25,135 nt of DNA, from positions 1 through 25,135 of the IMG/VR virus record IMGVR_UViG_3300030060_004861. The stretch is one strand, 5' to 3'. Below, piece by piece: positions 1-7,000 of this stretch. The notes under the pieces are model-generated. The model saw only the letters and a program-made list of their open reading frames with translations. It was not told where the DNA came from and did no database searches. The stretch comes from a virus. The position numbers were made by a program, and so were the translations under genes. The first letter of the stretch is position 1, and every line of letters begins with the position of its first letter.

Positions 1-751
1 ATAATATAGAGTCTGTTTTAGTACCAATAACTATTCTGTCACTATACATTACAACTTGACCTGAACCAAAATTATTTAGATTATTCTGAAAGTCAACCGG
101 TAACTCAGCTTGAAGTGGTATGTTTACTTCTTGATCTGAGATTAACCATATACCAGCACTATCGGTTTCAAAATCTTCTACAGGAAGATATCCGTTTCTT
201 ATAATAGTTATAGGCGATGCACTATTAGTAGTACTTTTCCATGGTAAGTCTAATGTTGGATTAGAACCAGCTAGTCTTATGCTTTGACCAAATCTGCCTT
301 GCATTAATACATCACCTTCATAAACATCTAACGTTCTAACTAATTTAGGCATCGAAACAAAATACTGTCCTGAATAAGGTGCATCAGTTCCAGGTTTAAC
401 AGCTATATTGTCAGCGTTTAATAAGTGATTAAGAACACCACGTTCACCTGCTATACCAGTATAATACCACTCACCTGTTACACCATCTTTTATACAGTGA
501 ACTTTTTCATTTGGAAGCGGTATTGTAAAACAGTGTGGACTCATTGGTGAAGCAGTTTCGGTTAACAACCTACTTTGCTGTGTCTTTATTCTAACAATAA
601 TATCACCAATACTTTTATAAGATGAATCATCACTATTTAGAACCTCTACAACACTACCCATAGCACTTTCTTGAGCAACTGAACCTTTACGTCCTGTTTT
701 ATTACCAAAGCTAATATCAGTTAACATATTGTTATCACTAAACTTGCTCAT
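1..751 (-). CDS. Virion structural protein, possibly baseplate hub/spike (3' end beyond window)
   Basis: An open frame starts with ATG at 751 and runs off the left edge of the window, so only about the first 250 residues are seen. I translated it by hand: it begins MSKFSDNNMLTDISFGNK. A beta-rich segment around residues 30-85 ends in IPLPNEKVHCI, which resembles the OB-fold strands of gp5/VgrG-type hub proteins, and a later GRFGQSIRLAGS stretch recalls virion proteins of T4-like marine phages. Its start overlaps the stop of the upstream gene as ATGA (751-748), so the two are probably translated together. The structural role is an inference from general resemblance; the OB-fold reading is tentative. 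Confidence 0.55.
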   Translation of the reverse strand, partial: MSKFSDNNMLTDISFGNKTGRKGSVAQESAMGSVVEVLNSDDSSYKSIGDIIVRIKTQQSRLLTETASPMSPHCFTIPLPNEKVHCIKDGVTGEWYYTGIAGERGVLNHLLNADNIAVKPGTDAPYSGQYFVSMPKLVRTLDVYEGDVLMQGRFGQSIRLAGSNPTLDLPWKSTTNSASPITIIRNGYLPVEDFETDSAGIWLISDQEVNIPLQAELPVDFQNNLNNFGSGQVVMYSDRIVIGTKTDSIL

Positions 752-1083
752 TTTGCTACTCCTACTCTGCCAACTTCAGCTATTAATTGTTCTTTTTCAG
801 CATCTGTAAGGTACATTCCATCACCATCGTTATTACTTCTGTTTTGAGCTTTTTGTACAATAGCAGCCATTTTAATTAATGCTTCATCATTTTTTACTGC
901 TATTTCCATATAATCTTTTATTAGAGGTACAATTATAACAGCATCACCTATATTTTTAATCATAGGTTTTAATTCTGTTATTAAAATTTGTATTTGAGTT
1001 TCTTTACGTTTCGAGTTATTATAAATATCCTCTAGTAAACTATCAAATGTCTTGCCCTTAAATATTTCTTCGTTATTATCCAT
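748..1083 (-). CDS. Hypothetical protein, 111 aa, coupled to virion gene
   Basis: A mostly helical, charged protein with no signal peptide or clear membrane segment. I do not recognise the family. The start ATG at 1083 has CGGAG about five bases upstream, a fair Shine-Dalgarno. Its TGA overlaps the ATG of the virion gene that follows, which suggests coupled translation and a role in virion assembly or as a small structural part; this is inference from position. The C-terminal third contains an acidic, EF-hand-like sequence NNDGDGMYLTDAE (about residues 84-96), but no metal-binding function can be claimed. Confidence 0.7.
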   Translation of the reverse strand: MDNNEEIFKGKTFDSLLEDIYNNSKRKETQIQILITELKPMIKNIGDAVIIVPLIKDYMEIAVKNDEALIKMAAIVQKAQNRSNNDGDGMYLTDAEKEQLIAEVGRVGVAK

Positions 1084-1117
1084 ATATTACTCCGTATATA
1101 TAAATATAAAAAAAAGC

Positions 1118-1149
1118 AAAAAGCGCCTATATTTCTATAGACGCTTTTC
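1118..1149 (-). terminator. Intrinsic terminator after the small membrane protein gene
   Basis: Read on the minus strand, a hairpin pairs AAAAGCG (1148-1142) with CGCTTTT (1125-1119) and, inside one mismatch, CTATA with TATAG around a GAAA tetraloop. A T-rich run (TGCTTTTTTTT) follows. This is a textbook Rho-independent terminator placed just downstream of the 1182-1406 gene. Confidence 0.85.
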
Positions 1150-1181
1150 TATACTAGTATTTCATAAGTAACTATCTTACA

Positions 1182-1406
1182 TTACTTCTTCGTGAAAAAA
1201 GATGCAACGATGACTAATACAACTAGTCCAACGAATCCCGCTTCTCCTAACTGATTAATTAAACCAGTCAAATTAGCAATTACATCCATTCCGAAAACTT
1301 TCGTTCCTGTAAGAACTTGCCATAGGATTGTTACTGGCAAAACTGCCATCATGATAGTCATAAGACCACCGAAAAATCCTGTTACATATTTCATTACTGA
1401 ATCCAT
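1182..1406 (-). CDS. Small membrane protein, two predicted helices
   Basis: A 74-residue protein with hydrophobic segments at about residues 8-33 and 55-70, ending in a short basic tail (FFTKK). An AGGAG Shine-Dalgarno sits about seven bases before the ATG at 1406, and a strong terminator follows the gene, so it may be a highly expressed single-gene unit. Two-helix proteins of this size are common as phage holins or small virion membrane proteins, but nothing in the sequence decides between these. The leader (1407-1499) carries two copies of GGTTATAA, which could belong to a late promoter. No homology is claimed. Confidence 0.75.
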   Translation of the reverse strand: MDSVMKYVTGFFGGLMTIMMAVLPVTILWQVLTGTKVFGMDVIANLTGLINQLGEAGFVGLVVLVIVASFFTKK

Positions 1407-1499
1407 AGTATTCTCCTTATTTTATTTGATTGTGTGGCATTATTGCCTCGCGCGTTATAACCTTTACCTTGATTATTTTTATAACCTTTTATATACATA

Positions 1500-2291
1500 T
1501 CACCTTATTTTACTATCCTTATAAATTTCAAATAATCTTCTGTACTCTGTCTTTAGTATATTTACGACACGTGTAATATATTGTGTTTTTACATTCACCA
1601 TTTCACGTACCATAATATATAAAGCTTTTTTATTATAAGTTTCTATGTTATCACAGTTCTTAAATATTTCGAGTACAGCATAAGCGATAGGTATATCTCG
1701 TTTATATTTTATAATCGTATCGATATTTTTCTCACAGTGTTCTATAAATAAATGATAAAAGTCTTGTACTTCAGATCTGTATTCGTTAAGTACTAATTCA
1801 TTTACTATATTACGCGTTCTATCGATTTCAAGTACAGGCGCTTTACCTTTCTTTCTATTGTAGTGTTTATAATTATTTTGAATTAAATAATTTTTAGCAA
1901 CAATAGAAAAATACGAAAATGCTTTACCTTTATCTTGTGTATACTTAGGTAATTTTTCTAAAAGAAAAGCTATCACTTCATGTTCAACATCTTTTGATGC
2001 TGCATCAAAGTGATAAAATTTATATCTATGAATTAAATTTTCAGCCATCTTTTTTAATGGCTTATAAATAAAATCATTAAATACTTTATTTCTTAATTCA
2101 TGATTTTGCTCTGTATTATATGCTATAATAGCATCTTCTGTATCTTGTGTAAAATACAGTTTATTTTTTCTTGGTCGCCCTCTTCTAGGCTTACTAGCAG
2201 CTTCAACTACCGCTCTTTGCTGCTTTAACATTACATTTTCATAGAATAACTCTACTGGACTATTTTTCATTTTTGGTCTCTTCAATATCAT
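1500..2291 (-). CDS. T4 gp55-like late RNA polymerase sigma factor with AT-hook
   Basis: The central part (about residues 68-150: helices around NLIHRYKFYHF, then LPKYTQDKGKAFSYFSIVAKNYLIQ and a basic NRKKGK) matches the layout of sigma region 2 in T4 gp55-type late sigma factors, where an aromatic and basic helix binds RNA polymerase and opens late promoters. At 263 residues it is longer than T4 gp55 (185). The N-terminus carries an AT-hook-like RRGRPRKNK (about residues 36-44), which would bind the minor groove of AT-rich DNA. The C-terminus ends in RRLFEIYKDSKIR and could contain a clamp-binding peptide like that of gp55, but this is uncertain. ATG 2291 overlaps the preceding gene by 32 bases; ATG 2270 (residue 8) is an alternative start with GAAGAG upstream. 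Confidence 0.8.
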   Translation of the reverse strand: MILKRPKMKNSPVELFYENVMLKQQRAVVEAASKPRRGRPRKNKLYFTQDTEDAIIAYNTEQNHELRNKVFNDFIYKPLKKMAENLIHRYKFYHFDAASKDVEHEVIAFLLEKLPKYTQDKGKAFSYFSIVAKNYLIQNNYKHYNRKKGKAPVLEIDRTRNIVNELVLNEYRSEVQDFYHLFIEHCEKNIDTIIKYKRDIPIAYAVLEIFKNCDNIETYNKKALYIMVREMVNVKTQYITRVVNILKTEYRRLFEIYKDSKIR

Positions 2292-2550
2292 ATTTTAAGT
2301 TTATATTAGTAATAACATCTTTGATACCTGTAAATACAGTCCCTACTTCATCATCCTTTTCAAATATACGCTTGCTATCTATTTCATAAATTTTATTTTG
2401 AGCAGATTTTACTTGTACAATAAACTGTTCCATGTTCATTGATACATCACTTAACTCATCATCTACCCTTTCTATCTTACGTAATAAATTTATAATTACA
2501 AAGATGCAGACTATTAATAAAATTGATAAAATAACTATTGCTTCCATCAT
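2260..2550 (-). CDS. Small membrane-anchored coiled-coil protein
   Basis: A 96-residue protein with one strong N-terminal hydrophobic helix (about residues 3-23) followed by a charged, heptad-like segment (about 24-62). The start ATG at 2550 overlaps the HD hydrolase stop as ATGA, and the 3' end overlaps the sigma gene. The topology suggests an inner-membrane protein with a soluble helical domain. I do not recognise a family. The position between an HD enzyme and the late sigma factor suggests membership of a conserved expression block rather than a known function. Confidence 0.7.
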   Translation of the reverse strand: MMEAIVILSILLIVCIFVIINLLRKIERVDDELSDVSMNMEQFIVQVKSAQNKIYEIDSKRIFEKDDEVGTVFTGIKDVITNINLKYDIEETKNEK

Positions 2551-3311
2551 TTAGCATCTCCAAATAAATCCTTAAATAAATCTTTTGCAGAATCAGTTGC
2601 ACCTGATACAGTTTTAGAATTAGAAGCTTTACGAGCTACCTTTTTTGTTTCTTTAACTACAGTAGAAGAATCAGATTTCCACATTTCATATTCTATTTGA
2701 CTTGCCATATGATCAGCATGATGTAAAATAATAGGTAAGTTTATTCTCATTCTTGATTCAGGTCTAAATGCTACAAAGTAAGGTTTATTAGAATCATCAT
2801 AAAGTCCATCATGTAACTTTATACCCATCATTTCATTTTGATTGAACGTTATACCGAACTCGTTAAGTAATAGTAAAGATCTATCAGGTACAGACATAAA
2901 AGGGATATCAGGATTAATCTCATATATCTTACCTTGGTTCTTTCTATGCCACTCTGAAGGATTAGGTTTATACATTTCAAACTCTTGTGTACCTACTTTA
3001 CCAAGGTCATGATTAAGAGCTGCAAACATTAATTCTTCATATGTATAACCTGAACAATCTGAACCCATATCTTTCCATGAATGGTAAACTTTATGAGCAC
3101 AATCCATTACTCTAATAATATGATCAACATAACCTCCAGCGAAACAATTATGAAAATGCTCAAAGCTTGATGCAGGCATTAACATCATTCTATCTTGAAA
3201 AAACTCATACATCTCTATAAGTTTCTTTCTACGTGGGTCTGCAAAATTACCGTTAATCTTTTCTATTAACGTTTCCCAATTTTCTGCTATTTTATTTTCA
3301 TCTAGATGCAT
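2547..3311 (-). CDS. HD-domain phosphohydrolase
   Basis: A 254-residue protein with the HD metal-site signature AALNHDLGK at about residues 97-105 (H101, D102). Upstream histidines in EHFHNCFAGGYVDHI (about 51-65) and a later HHADHMAS complete the usual ligand set. HD enzymes hydrolyse phosphate esters of nucleotides or nucleic acids; in phages they are often found near DNA-metabolism genes, but the substrate here cannot be read from sequence. The last 35 residues are lysine- and serine-rich and look disordered. The start at 3311 overlaps the end of the upstream lytic gene by 14 bases, and the stop overlaps the next start, so the block is one operon. Confidence 0.85.
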   Translation of the reverse strand: MHLDENKIAENWETLIEKINGNFADPRRKKLIEMYEFFQDRMMLMPASSFEHFHNCFAGGYVDHIIRVMDCAHKVYHSWKDMGSDCSGYTYEELMFAALNHDLGKVGTQEFEMYKPNPSEWHRKNQGKIYEINPDIPFMSVPDRSLLLLNEFGITFNQNEMMGIKLHDGLYDDSNKPYFVAFRPESRMRINLPIILHHADHMASQIEYEMWKSDSSTVVKETKKVARKASNSKTVSGATDSAKDLFKDLFGDAK

Positions 3312-3900
3312 AACTTTCCTCTAATTCTAATTCAACTTTATTCCAATAACCTAATGTATATGGATTATTTATTCCTCGTGGACCACCATTCCAACAACGT
3401 GCAATCTGCTCTCCTGTTTCAAGTCCATAATATTTACAAAATATTTCAAACATTTCAGATGACTTATTTACGCACCATCTATCATCATATGTATAAAATA
3501 TATTTTTATTTTTTCTTTTCTGTATACGGTTTATATCATCTACCATACATTGTCTAATTTGAAGAATACCTACTGCATCCTCACTCTTATTATAAGCATC
3601 AGCATTACCACTACTCTCAACTTGCATGATTGCATTCATAATATCGATAAAATCGCTTCCTGGTTCTGTATTGAATATTCTATAACGTTTTTGTAGAGAA
3701 TCTAATTGATGCTCTAATTCTTCTTGATACTTATTATTAAAATCTAACATACTATTATTACATTCAATTTCTTGATTAAGAGTATCTATTATAGTTTCAA
3801 GTTTATTAATTTTATTTTCATATCTTACTACAGTAGTAATTACAAAAATAGAGCTTAAGAATAGCATAGCTATTATTAAGAAAAATTTAACACTGTTCAT
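3298..3900 (-). CDS. Membrane-anchored SLT-like lytic transglycosylase
   Basis: An N-terminal hydrophobic helix (about residues 5-24) is followed by a coiled-coil segment (about 28-72) and a soluble domain with lytic transglycosylase features: IMQVESSGN (catalytic Glu about residue 95), GILQI (about 111-115) and ARCWNGGP (about 167-174). This is the E...S-x-G-x-LQI...N-G-G order of SLT-type muramidases, which cleave peptidoglycan glycan strands. The anchor would hold it on the periplasmic side. It may act in lysis or as a virion wall-penetration enzyme; position next to HD and sigma genes does not decide. The start is ATG 3900 without a clear Shine-Dalgarno. Confidence 0.75.
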   Translation of the reverse strand: MNSVKFFLIIAMLFLSSIFVITTVVRYENKINKLETIIDTLNQEIECNNSMLDFNNKYQEELEHQLDSLQKRYRIFNTEPGSDFIDIMNAIMQVESSGNADAYNKSEDAVGILQIRQCMVDDINRIQKRKNKNIFYTYDDRWCVNKSSEMFEIFCKYYGLETGEQIARCWNGGPRGINNPYTLGYWNKVELELEESYASR

Positions 3901-3902
3901 AT

Positions 3903-4148
3903 TTAATCGTTTAAGAGTTTTTTATTACCGATATCGCCTTCCATGTATGTATTTAATACATCTACCTTATCTCTTGCTTCAGTTAATTTATCTAAAGCTT
4001 TACCAGCTTCTTTTACAAAGTGCTCAGATGTATGTTCACCTATAGCTGTTTGGTTCTTAAAACACATATCTAAAGTTAATAAAGCTTCATTTATTTTCGC
4101 TTCTTGTTCACTTTTAAGAGCATTATATAATCTTTCTTTATGAGTCAT
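3903..4148 (-). CDS. Hypothetical helical protein, 81 aa
   Basis: A short, soluble, charged helical protein with no recognised motif. Its ATG at 4148 is preceded by AAGGAG at about eight bases, one of the clearest Shine-Dalgarno sites here, and by a host-type promoter (4176-4206) about 27 bases upstream. It is therefore the first gene of a unit that can read on into the SLT-like gene, which starts two bases after its stop. No function can be assigned. Confidence 0.7.
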   Translation of the reverse strand: MTHKERLYNALKSEQEAKINEALLTLDMCFKNQTAIGEHTSEHFVKEAGKALDKLTEARDKVDVLNTYMEGDIGNKKLLND

Positions 4149-4175
4149 TTGCTTTCTCCTTTTGTATTATTATTT

Positions 4176-4206
4176 ATAATATAAGAAAAAATAACTATAT
4201 ATCCAA
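4176..4206 (-). promoter_or_regulatory. Host-type promoter for 4148 gene
   Basis: Minus-strand TTG (4206-4204), exactly 20 bases, then TATATTAT (4183-4176). It fits the family of twelve promoters in the window. A TATAAATA-like sequence overlaps its downstream edge and could serve as a gp55-type late element. Confidence 0.65.
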
Positions 4207-4680
4207 CTACTTTATTAATTTTTGTAGTTTTTTAATTTCAGAACTAATTTTTCTAACGTCTTTTTTATATTTAGCTTTACCTAAATCTTTTTTTAGTTTA
4301 TGTATTTTAGCTAATGCATCAGCTCTAAGGCGGTGCTTTTGACTTTTTGTTAACCGTTTTTTAGGTGTCTTTGGTTTAATAACTGTAGGCTCTAGAGTGC
4401 CTTTTAATTTAGGTTGTTCTTTTCCTCTATGATAAACATTGCCATCTTTATCTACATATTCTTTCATAAAGGCCCAACCTCTAGGTCTTCCAGTTGATAC
4501 ATAACCTGTTTTTGGAGTAAATGGAAAATCTTTTTCAAAATTTTCACGAACACAAACATCGCAAGTTACGGCTGTTGTATCTGGACTTACAGCGGTCATT
4601 TGACCACAACATTTACATTCCATATATCTTATTCCATTTCTATTTTCTGTTCTATATTCTATTTTGTTTTTTGCTTTCAT
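4207..4680 (-). CDS. Zinc-ribbon protein with basic C-terminus
   Basis: An N-terminal CKCCGQ...VTCDVC pair (about residues 23-42) forms a four-cysteine zinc ribbon. The middle contains a conserved-looking RGWAFMKEYVDKDGNVYHRG stretch, and the last 60 residues are lysine/arginine-rich and helical (from about TPKKRLTKSQKHRLR). This mix suggests a small nucleic-acid or protein-binding factor. I recognise the general type as common in T4-like marine phages but cannot name a function. The start is ATG 4680; no strong Shine-Dalgarno is seen. The stop lies at the edge of the 4176-4206 promoter, so this gene and the next are separately controlled. Confidence 0.7.
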   Translation of the reverse strand: MKAKNKIEYRTENRNGIRYMECKCCGQMTAVSPDTTAVTCDVCVRENFEKDFPFTPKTGYVSTGRPRGWAFMKEYVDKDGNVYHRGKEQPKLKGTLEPTVIKPKTPKKRLTKSQKHRLRADALAKIHKLKKDLGKAKYKKDVRKISSEIKKLQKLIK

Positions 4681-4706
4681 ATATTAATATATATAGTTAA
4701 AGTAAA

Positions 4707-5218
4707 AATACAGGCAGGCTTTTTTAATTTATTTTATTGTAACCTTTTTGGGTAAAGACTCTGTAGCTATCGGAATAGCTATAGTCAGTAAACCATTTTT
4801 CATAGATGCATTGATAATACTAACGTCATATCTAGCACTTATCTTCCATCCTAAATCGAAACTCTTTCTAGTTATACCCTTATGGATATAATCAGGAGCT
4901 TCTTCATCAGAAGGATTAGACTCTACATTTGGCTTCTTATATGAAACCTTTAATGTATTGCCCTCTGTCTGTATATTGATATCTTCTTTATCTAATCCGA
5001 CACAAGCGATATCAAAACAGAGTTCATTACCTAATGTATAAATATCAACCGGGTAATTTGGTTTCTGTTCAACATAAGATTGGAACCCTGTGTTCGTGTC
5101 GAAAAAATTTCTGAATAATAAGTCCGTTGGAAAGAACGAACGCTCTTGTAAATCTATTCTTGTCATAATTAATCTCCTAAGATAATTTATTAATTAAAGT
5201 AACTAACCTGCCTGTATT
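4707..5218. repeat. 12-bp inverted repeat flanking the hsp20 gene
   Basis: The sequence AATACAGGCAGG at 4707-4718 recurs as its exact reverse complement CCTGCCTGTATT at 5207-5218, on both sides of the Hsp20 gene. Next to each arm is a TTAAAGTAA-type sequence in the same orientation. The arms are the most G+C-rich bases in the local intergenic DNA. They could pair in the mRNA or mark the ends of an inserted gene cassette. Confidence 0.7.
4729..5166 (-). CDS. hsp20: Small heat shock protein, Hsp20/alpha-crystallin family
   Basis: A 145-residue alpha-crystallin domain protein, the normal length for phage Hsp20. The domain covers about residues 38-140, with the beta-strand pattern YPVDIYTLGNELCFDIACVG and EDINIQTEGNTLKVSYKK, a loop, and the conserved G-L-L-T-I-A-I-P strand (about 124-131). 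Small heat shock proteins hold unfolding proteins in a refoldable state; T4-like phages of marine bacteria often carry one, probably for virion assembly or host stress. The ATG at 5166 has TTAGGAG about eight bases upstream. The gene sits alone between inverted repeats (4707-4718 and 5207-5218), so it may be a self-contained acquired unit. Confidence 0.92.
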   Translation of the reverse strand: MTRIDLQERSFFPTDLLFRNFFDTNTGFQSYVEQKPNYPVDIYTLGNELCFDIACVGLDKEDINIQTEGNTLKVSYKKPNVESNPSDEEAPDYIHKGITRKSFDLGWKISARYDVSIINASMKNGLLTIAIPIATESLPKKVTIK

Positions 5219-5225
5219 AACTACT

Positions 5226-5855
5226 TTAGTCCATTTTGAAAATATAACTATGCATAGTAATATTTCCATGTTTTTTAATTCTATGTTCAAAGGTTACTTC
5301 GTTACTTCGAAGTACACGTTCTTTGAATCTATCTAGAGCATCTAAATTGGAAGAAGTAATAGCGATATATCCGTCTAAAATTTCTACCTTAGGTGTTCTA
5401 TGTATTCTATTATAAATATCATCGTGATGTATTTTTTTACCATCAGCGACTCTAAAAATTGTTTGATCTAGTTTTTTATCTGATAGTGTTGATAGCCACG
5501 AATAAAACTTATCTGGTTCAACATAATATTCTTTATCAGCTTTATTAAGCATATTCCATAACATATTTGGATTGCTCTCTGTAAACTCATAAATTAATTT
5601 ATCGAGTTTATTTAGATCTGATGTTGTAAGCTGTTTTAGAATCTGAATAATATTATCAATCTTGCCCGAATTACTTTTAATACTTTGAGATTGATTAATA
5701 GCACTAGATACACTTACATGCATATCTTTTATATATGATGGATCAAATCCTTGAGCGAAGTCATCTGCCTCTTCTTGAGTATACTGGAATAATTGTAAAG
5801 CGTCGTTACCACTTAACAAATCTTCTGTCGTAAAAAAATTAGTTACATCACTCAT
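5226..5855 (-). CDS. Hypothetical protein, 209 aa
   Basis: A soluble, moderately acidic protein with no motif I recognise. I chose ATG 5855 rather than ATG 5867 because AGGA lies six bases before the inner ATG and within the outer start. A helical N-terminal part (to about residue 125) is followed by a beta-rich tail that begins near KIHHDDIYNRIH and ends EHRIKKHGNITMHSYIFKMD. It lies directly downstream of the tmRNA and just upstream of hsp20. No function is proposed. Confidence 0.7.
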   Translation of the reverse strand: MSDVTNFFTTEDLLSGNDALQLFQYTQEEADDFAQGFDPSYIKDMHVSVSSAINQSQSIKSNSGKIDNIIQILKQLTTSDLNKLDKLIYEFTESNPNMLWNMLNKADKEYYVEPDKFYSWLSTLSDKKLDQTIFRVADGKKIHHDDIYNRIHRTPKVEILDGYIAITSSNLDALDRFKERVLRSNEVTFEHRIKKHGNITMHSYIFKMD

Positions 5856-5879
5856 GTTAATCCTCATTTTATTTTTACC

Positions 5880-6105
5880 ATCTTACCACCGAGGTTTTTA
5901 CGACATGACCTCCGTTTGCCGTTTGGTATGAGTACCTATCTAGGCAGCCATCGCCATTTCAACTTGTTCGCCAGTTAATTGCGGTTGACCTTCCTTATAC
6001 CCTTACTACCTGTCAATACCATTCACCCCCATATCGTGAATATTATTTAGTGGAGGTGCCGGGAATCGAACCCGGGTCCAGATTAGCAGCTAATACAAGT
6101 ACTAG
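5880..6105 (-). ncRNA. ssrA: Circularly permuted tmRNA (ssrA)
   Basis: tmRNA frees stalled ribosomes: it is charged with alanine and supplies a short tag frame. On the minus strand the 3' half comes first: P2 3' strand (6088-6079), T-arm CCGGG-TTCGAAT-type loop-CCCGG (6075-6059) and CACCTCC plus discriminator A (6058-6051). After 20 bases the 5' half begins: GGGGGTG (6030-6024), ATGGTATTGACAGG, P2 5' strand (6012-6004), then a tag frame ending GEQVEMAMAA with TAG at 5942-5940. GGGGGTG and CACCTCC pair fully, with a G-U at the third pair, the alanine identity element. CAGGTAGTA pairs with TGCTAATCTG around one bulge. Downstream GAGGT (5912-5908)/ACCTC (5895-5891) looks like a pseudoknot stem. 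CCA is not encoded. Outer ends are approximate. The tag with a glycine resume codon fits Bacteroidota tags. Confidence 0.88.
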
Positions 6106-6122
6106 CGGTCACATATAAATAT

Positions 6123-6506
6123 CTATTTAGAGTTCAAAATCTTTTGAATACCTAAATGTTTCTTATAAATTTTATTAACTACATTCATACTGGATTTAGA
6201 TAATGTATTCGTAGAAACTAATTTAGATTTTATATTAAAGATCTTATTTTTATCTTCCTGATATTCTGCTTCAGAAAAATTATTATAACCTTTACTCTTT
6301 AAGATATTATCTTTTATTAAGGATACTACAGACATTAATTTATCTATCTCTTTAGCTTTATCTAAATTTTCGAACGCAGCAAAAATATTCTCTATCGCAC
6401 TAGCTTGTTCAGGATTTCTTCTACCTAAATCTCTTAATGCTTCTTCATGATCTTTCATACGTAAAAGCTCATCAGCTAAATATTTTAGTTTCTTTTTAAC
6501 GTCCAT
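6123..6506 (-). CDS. Hypothetical helical protein upstream of tmRNA
   Basis: A 127-residue, lysine-rich and wholly helical-looking protein with possible coiled coils around DEEALRDLGRRNPEQ and KAKEIDKLMSVVSLIKDNI. It has no recognised motif. A host-type promoter (6604-6634) lies about 100 bases upstream, and the permuted tmRNA follows about 20 bases after its stop, so the two are likely made from one transcript. Nothing ties the protein to trans-translation; it does not look like SmpB. The start ATG 6506 lacks a clear Shine-Dalgarno. Confidence 0.65.
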   Translation of the reverse strand: MDVKKKLKYLADELLRMKDHEEALRDLGRRNPEQASAIENIFAAFENLDKAKEIDKLMSVVSLIKDNILKSKGYNNFSEAEYQEDKNKIFNIKSKLVSTNTLSKSSMNVVNKIYKKHLGIQKILNSK

Positions 6507-6603
6507 AGTATCCCTTAATAATCTATTATATTATATTATAAATAATCATTAATATTTTTATTATATTACTTATTAACATTATTACTAATATTACATAATA
6601 TAT

Positions 6604-6634
6604 TTAATATAATAAATTTTTTGCAGAAAGGCAA
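6604..6634 (-). promoter_or_regulatory. Host-type promoter upstream of 6506 gene and tmRNA
   Basis: TTG (6634-6632), 20 bases, TATATTAA (6611-6604) on the minus strand. The leader to ATG 6506 is unusually long for this family (about 97 bases) and extremely AT-rich. Confidence 0.65.
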
Positions 6635-6642
6635 CTTATTCA

Positions 6643-6969
6643 TTAATAAATTCCGTTTTTAATTCCTGCATGAGAGTTAGTCCTCCCTAATCGCACTCCT
6701 ACATTGTGCGCATGCTGAGCATCTCTCAGAGTTTCTATAATGCGATTAGTTTCTGAGAAAGTTAACTCATGCGACTTATCACCGATAAATAATTTACCAA
6801 TTACAGGTCCTTGTGCATCACCTTGAGGTACTCTATCCCAATCTTGCTCGAACCTAATTGAGCCCCATACCTGTCCATAACGACCCGGGTTAAATTTTTT
6901 ACCTTGATTATGTCTTGTTTTAGGAGCTTGTTTTTGCCAAGCGTACTTTTGCTTTCTTTTATAAGCCAT
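6643..6969 (-). CDS. Hypothetical basic protein, 108 aa
   Basis: The N-terminal 35 residues are rich in lysine, arginine and glutamine (YKRKQKYAWQKQAPKTRH) and look like a flexible nucleic-acid-binding arm. The rest has a small beta-rich core (GSIRFEQDWDRV, GPVIGKLFIGDKSHELTFSE) and a helix (NRIIETLRDAQHAHNVGVRLG). I do not recognise the family. Start ATG 6969 follows a short G+C-rich stretch (CCGGCTGGCAGCCC on the minus strand) that can fold into a small hairpin between this gene and the previous stop. Confidence 0.65.
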   Translation of the reverse strand: MAYKRKQKYAWQKQAPKTRHNQGKKFNPGRYGQVWGSIRFEQDWDRVPQGDAQGPVIGKLFIGDKSHELTFSETNRIIETLRDAQHAHNVGVRLGRTNSHAGIKNGIY

Positions 6970-7000
6970 TTTGTTTTAGCAGTTGGGCTGCCAGCCGGTC

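Noticed and set aside
4171-4178. TATAAATA-like sequences near several host-type promoters as T4-type late promoters
   Set aside because: They occur by chance in this AT-rich DNA and are not consistently placed; only noted as possible overlap at 4171-4178.
5942-5970. Alternative tmRNA tag frame starting GCGAACAAG (A-N-K), as in many proteobacterial tags
   Set aside because: That frame ends in a basic WLPR instead of a hydrophobic A-x-A-A; the frame with GEQVEMAMAA and TAG fits far better.
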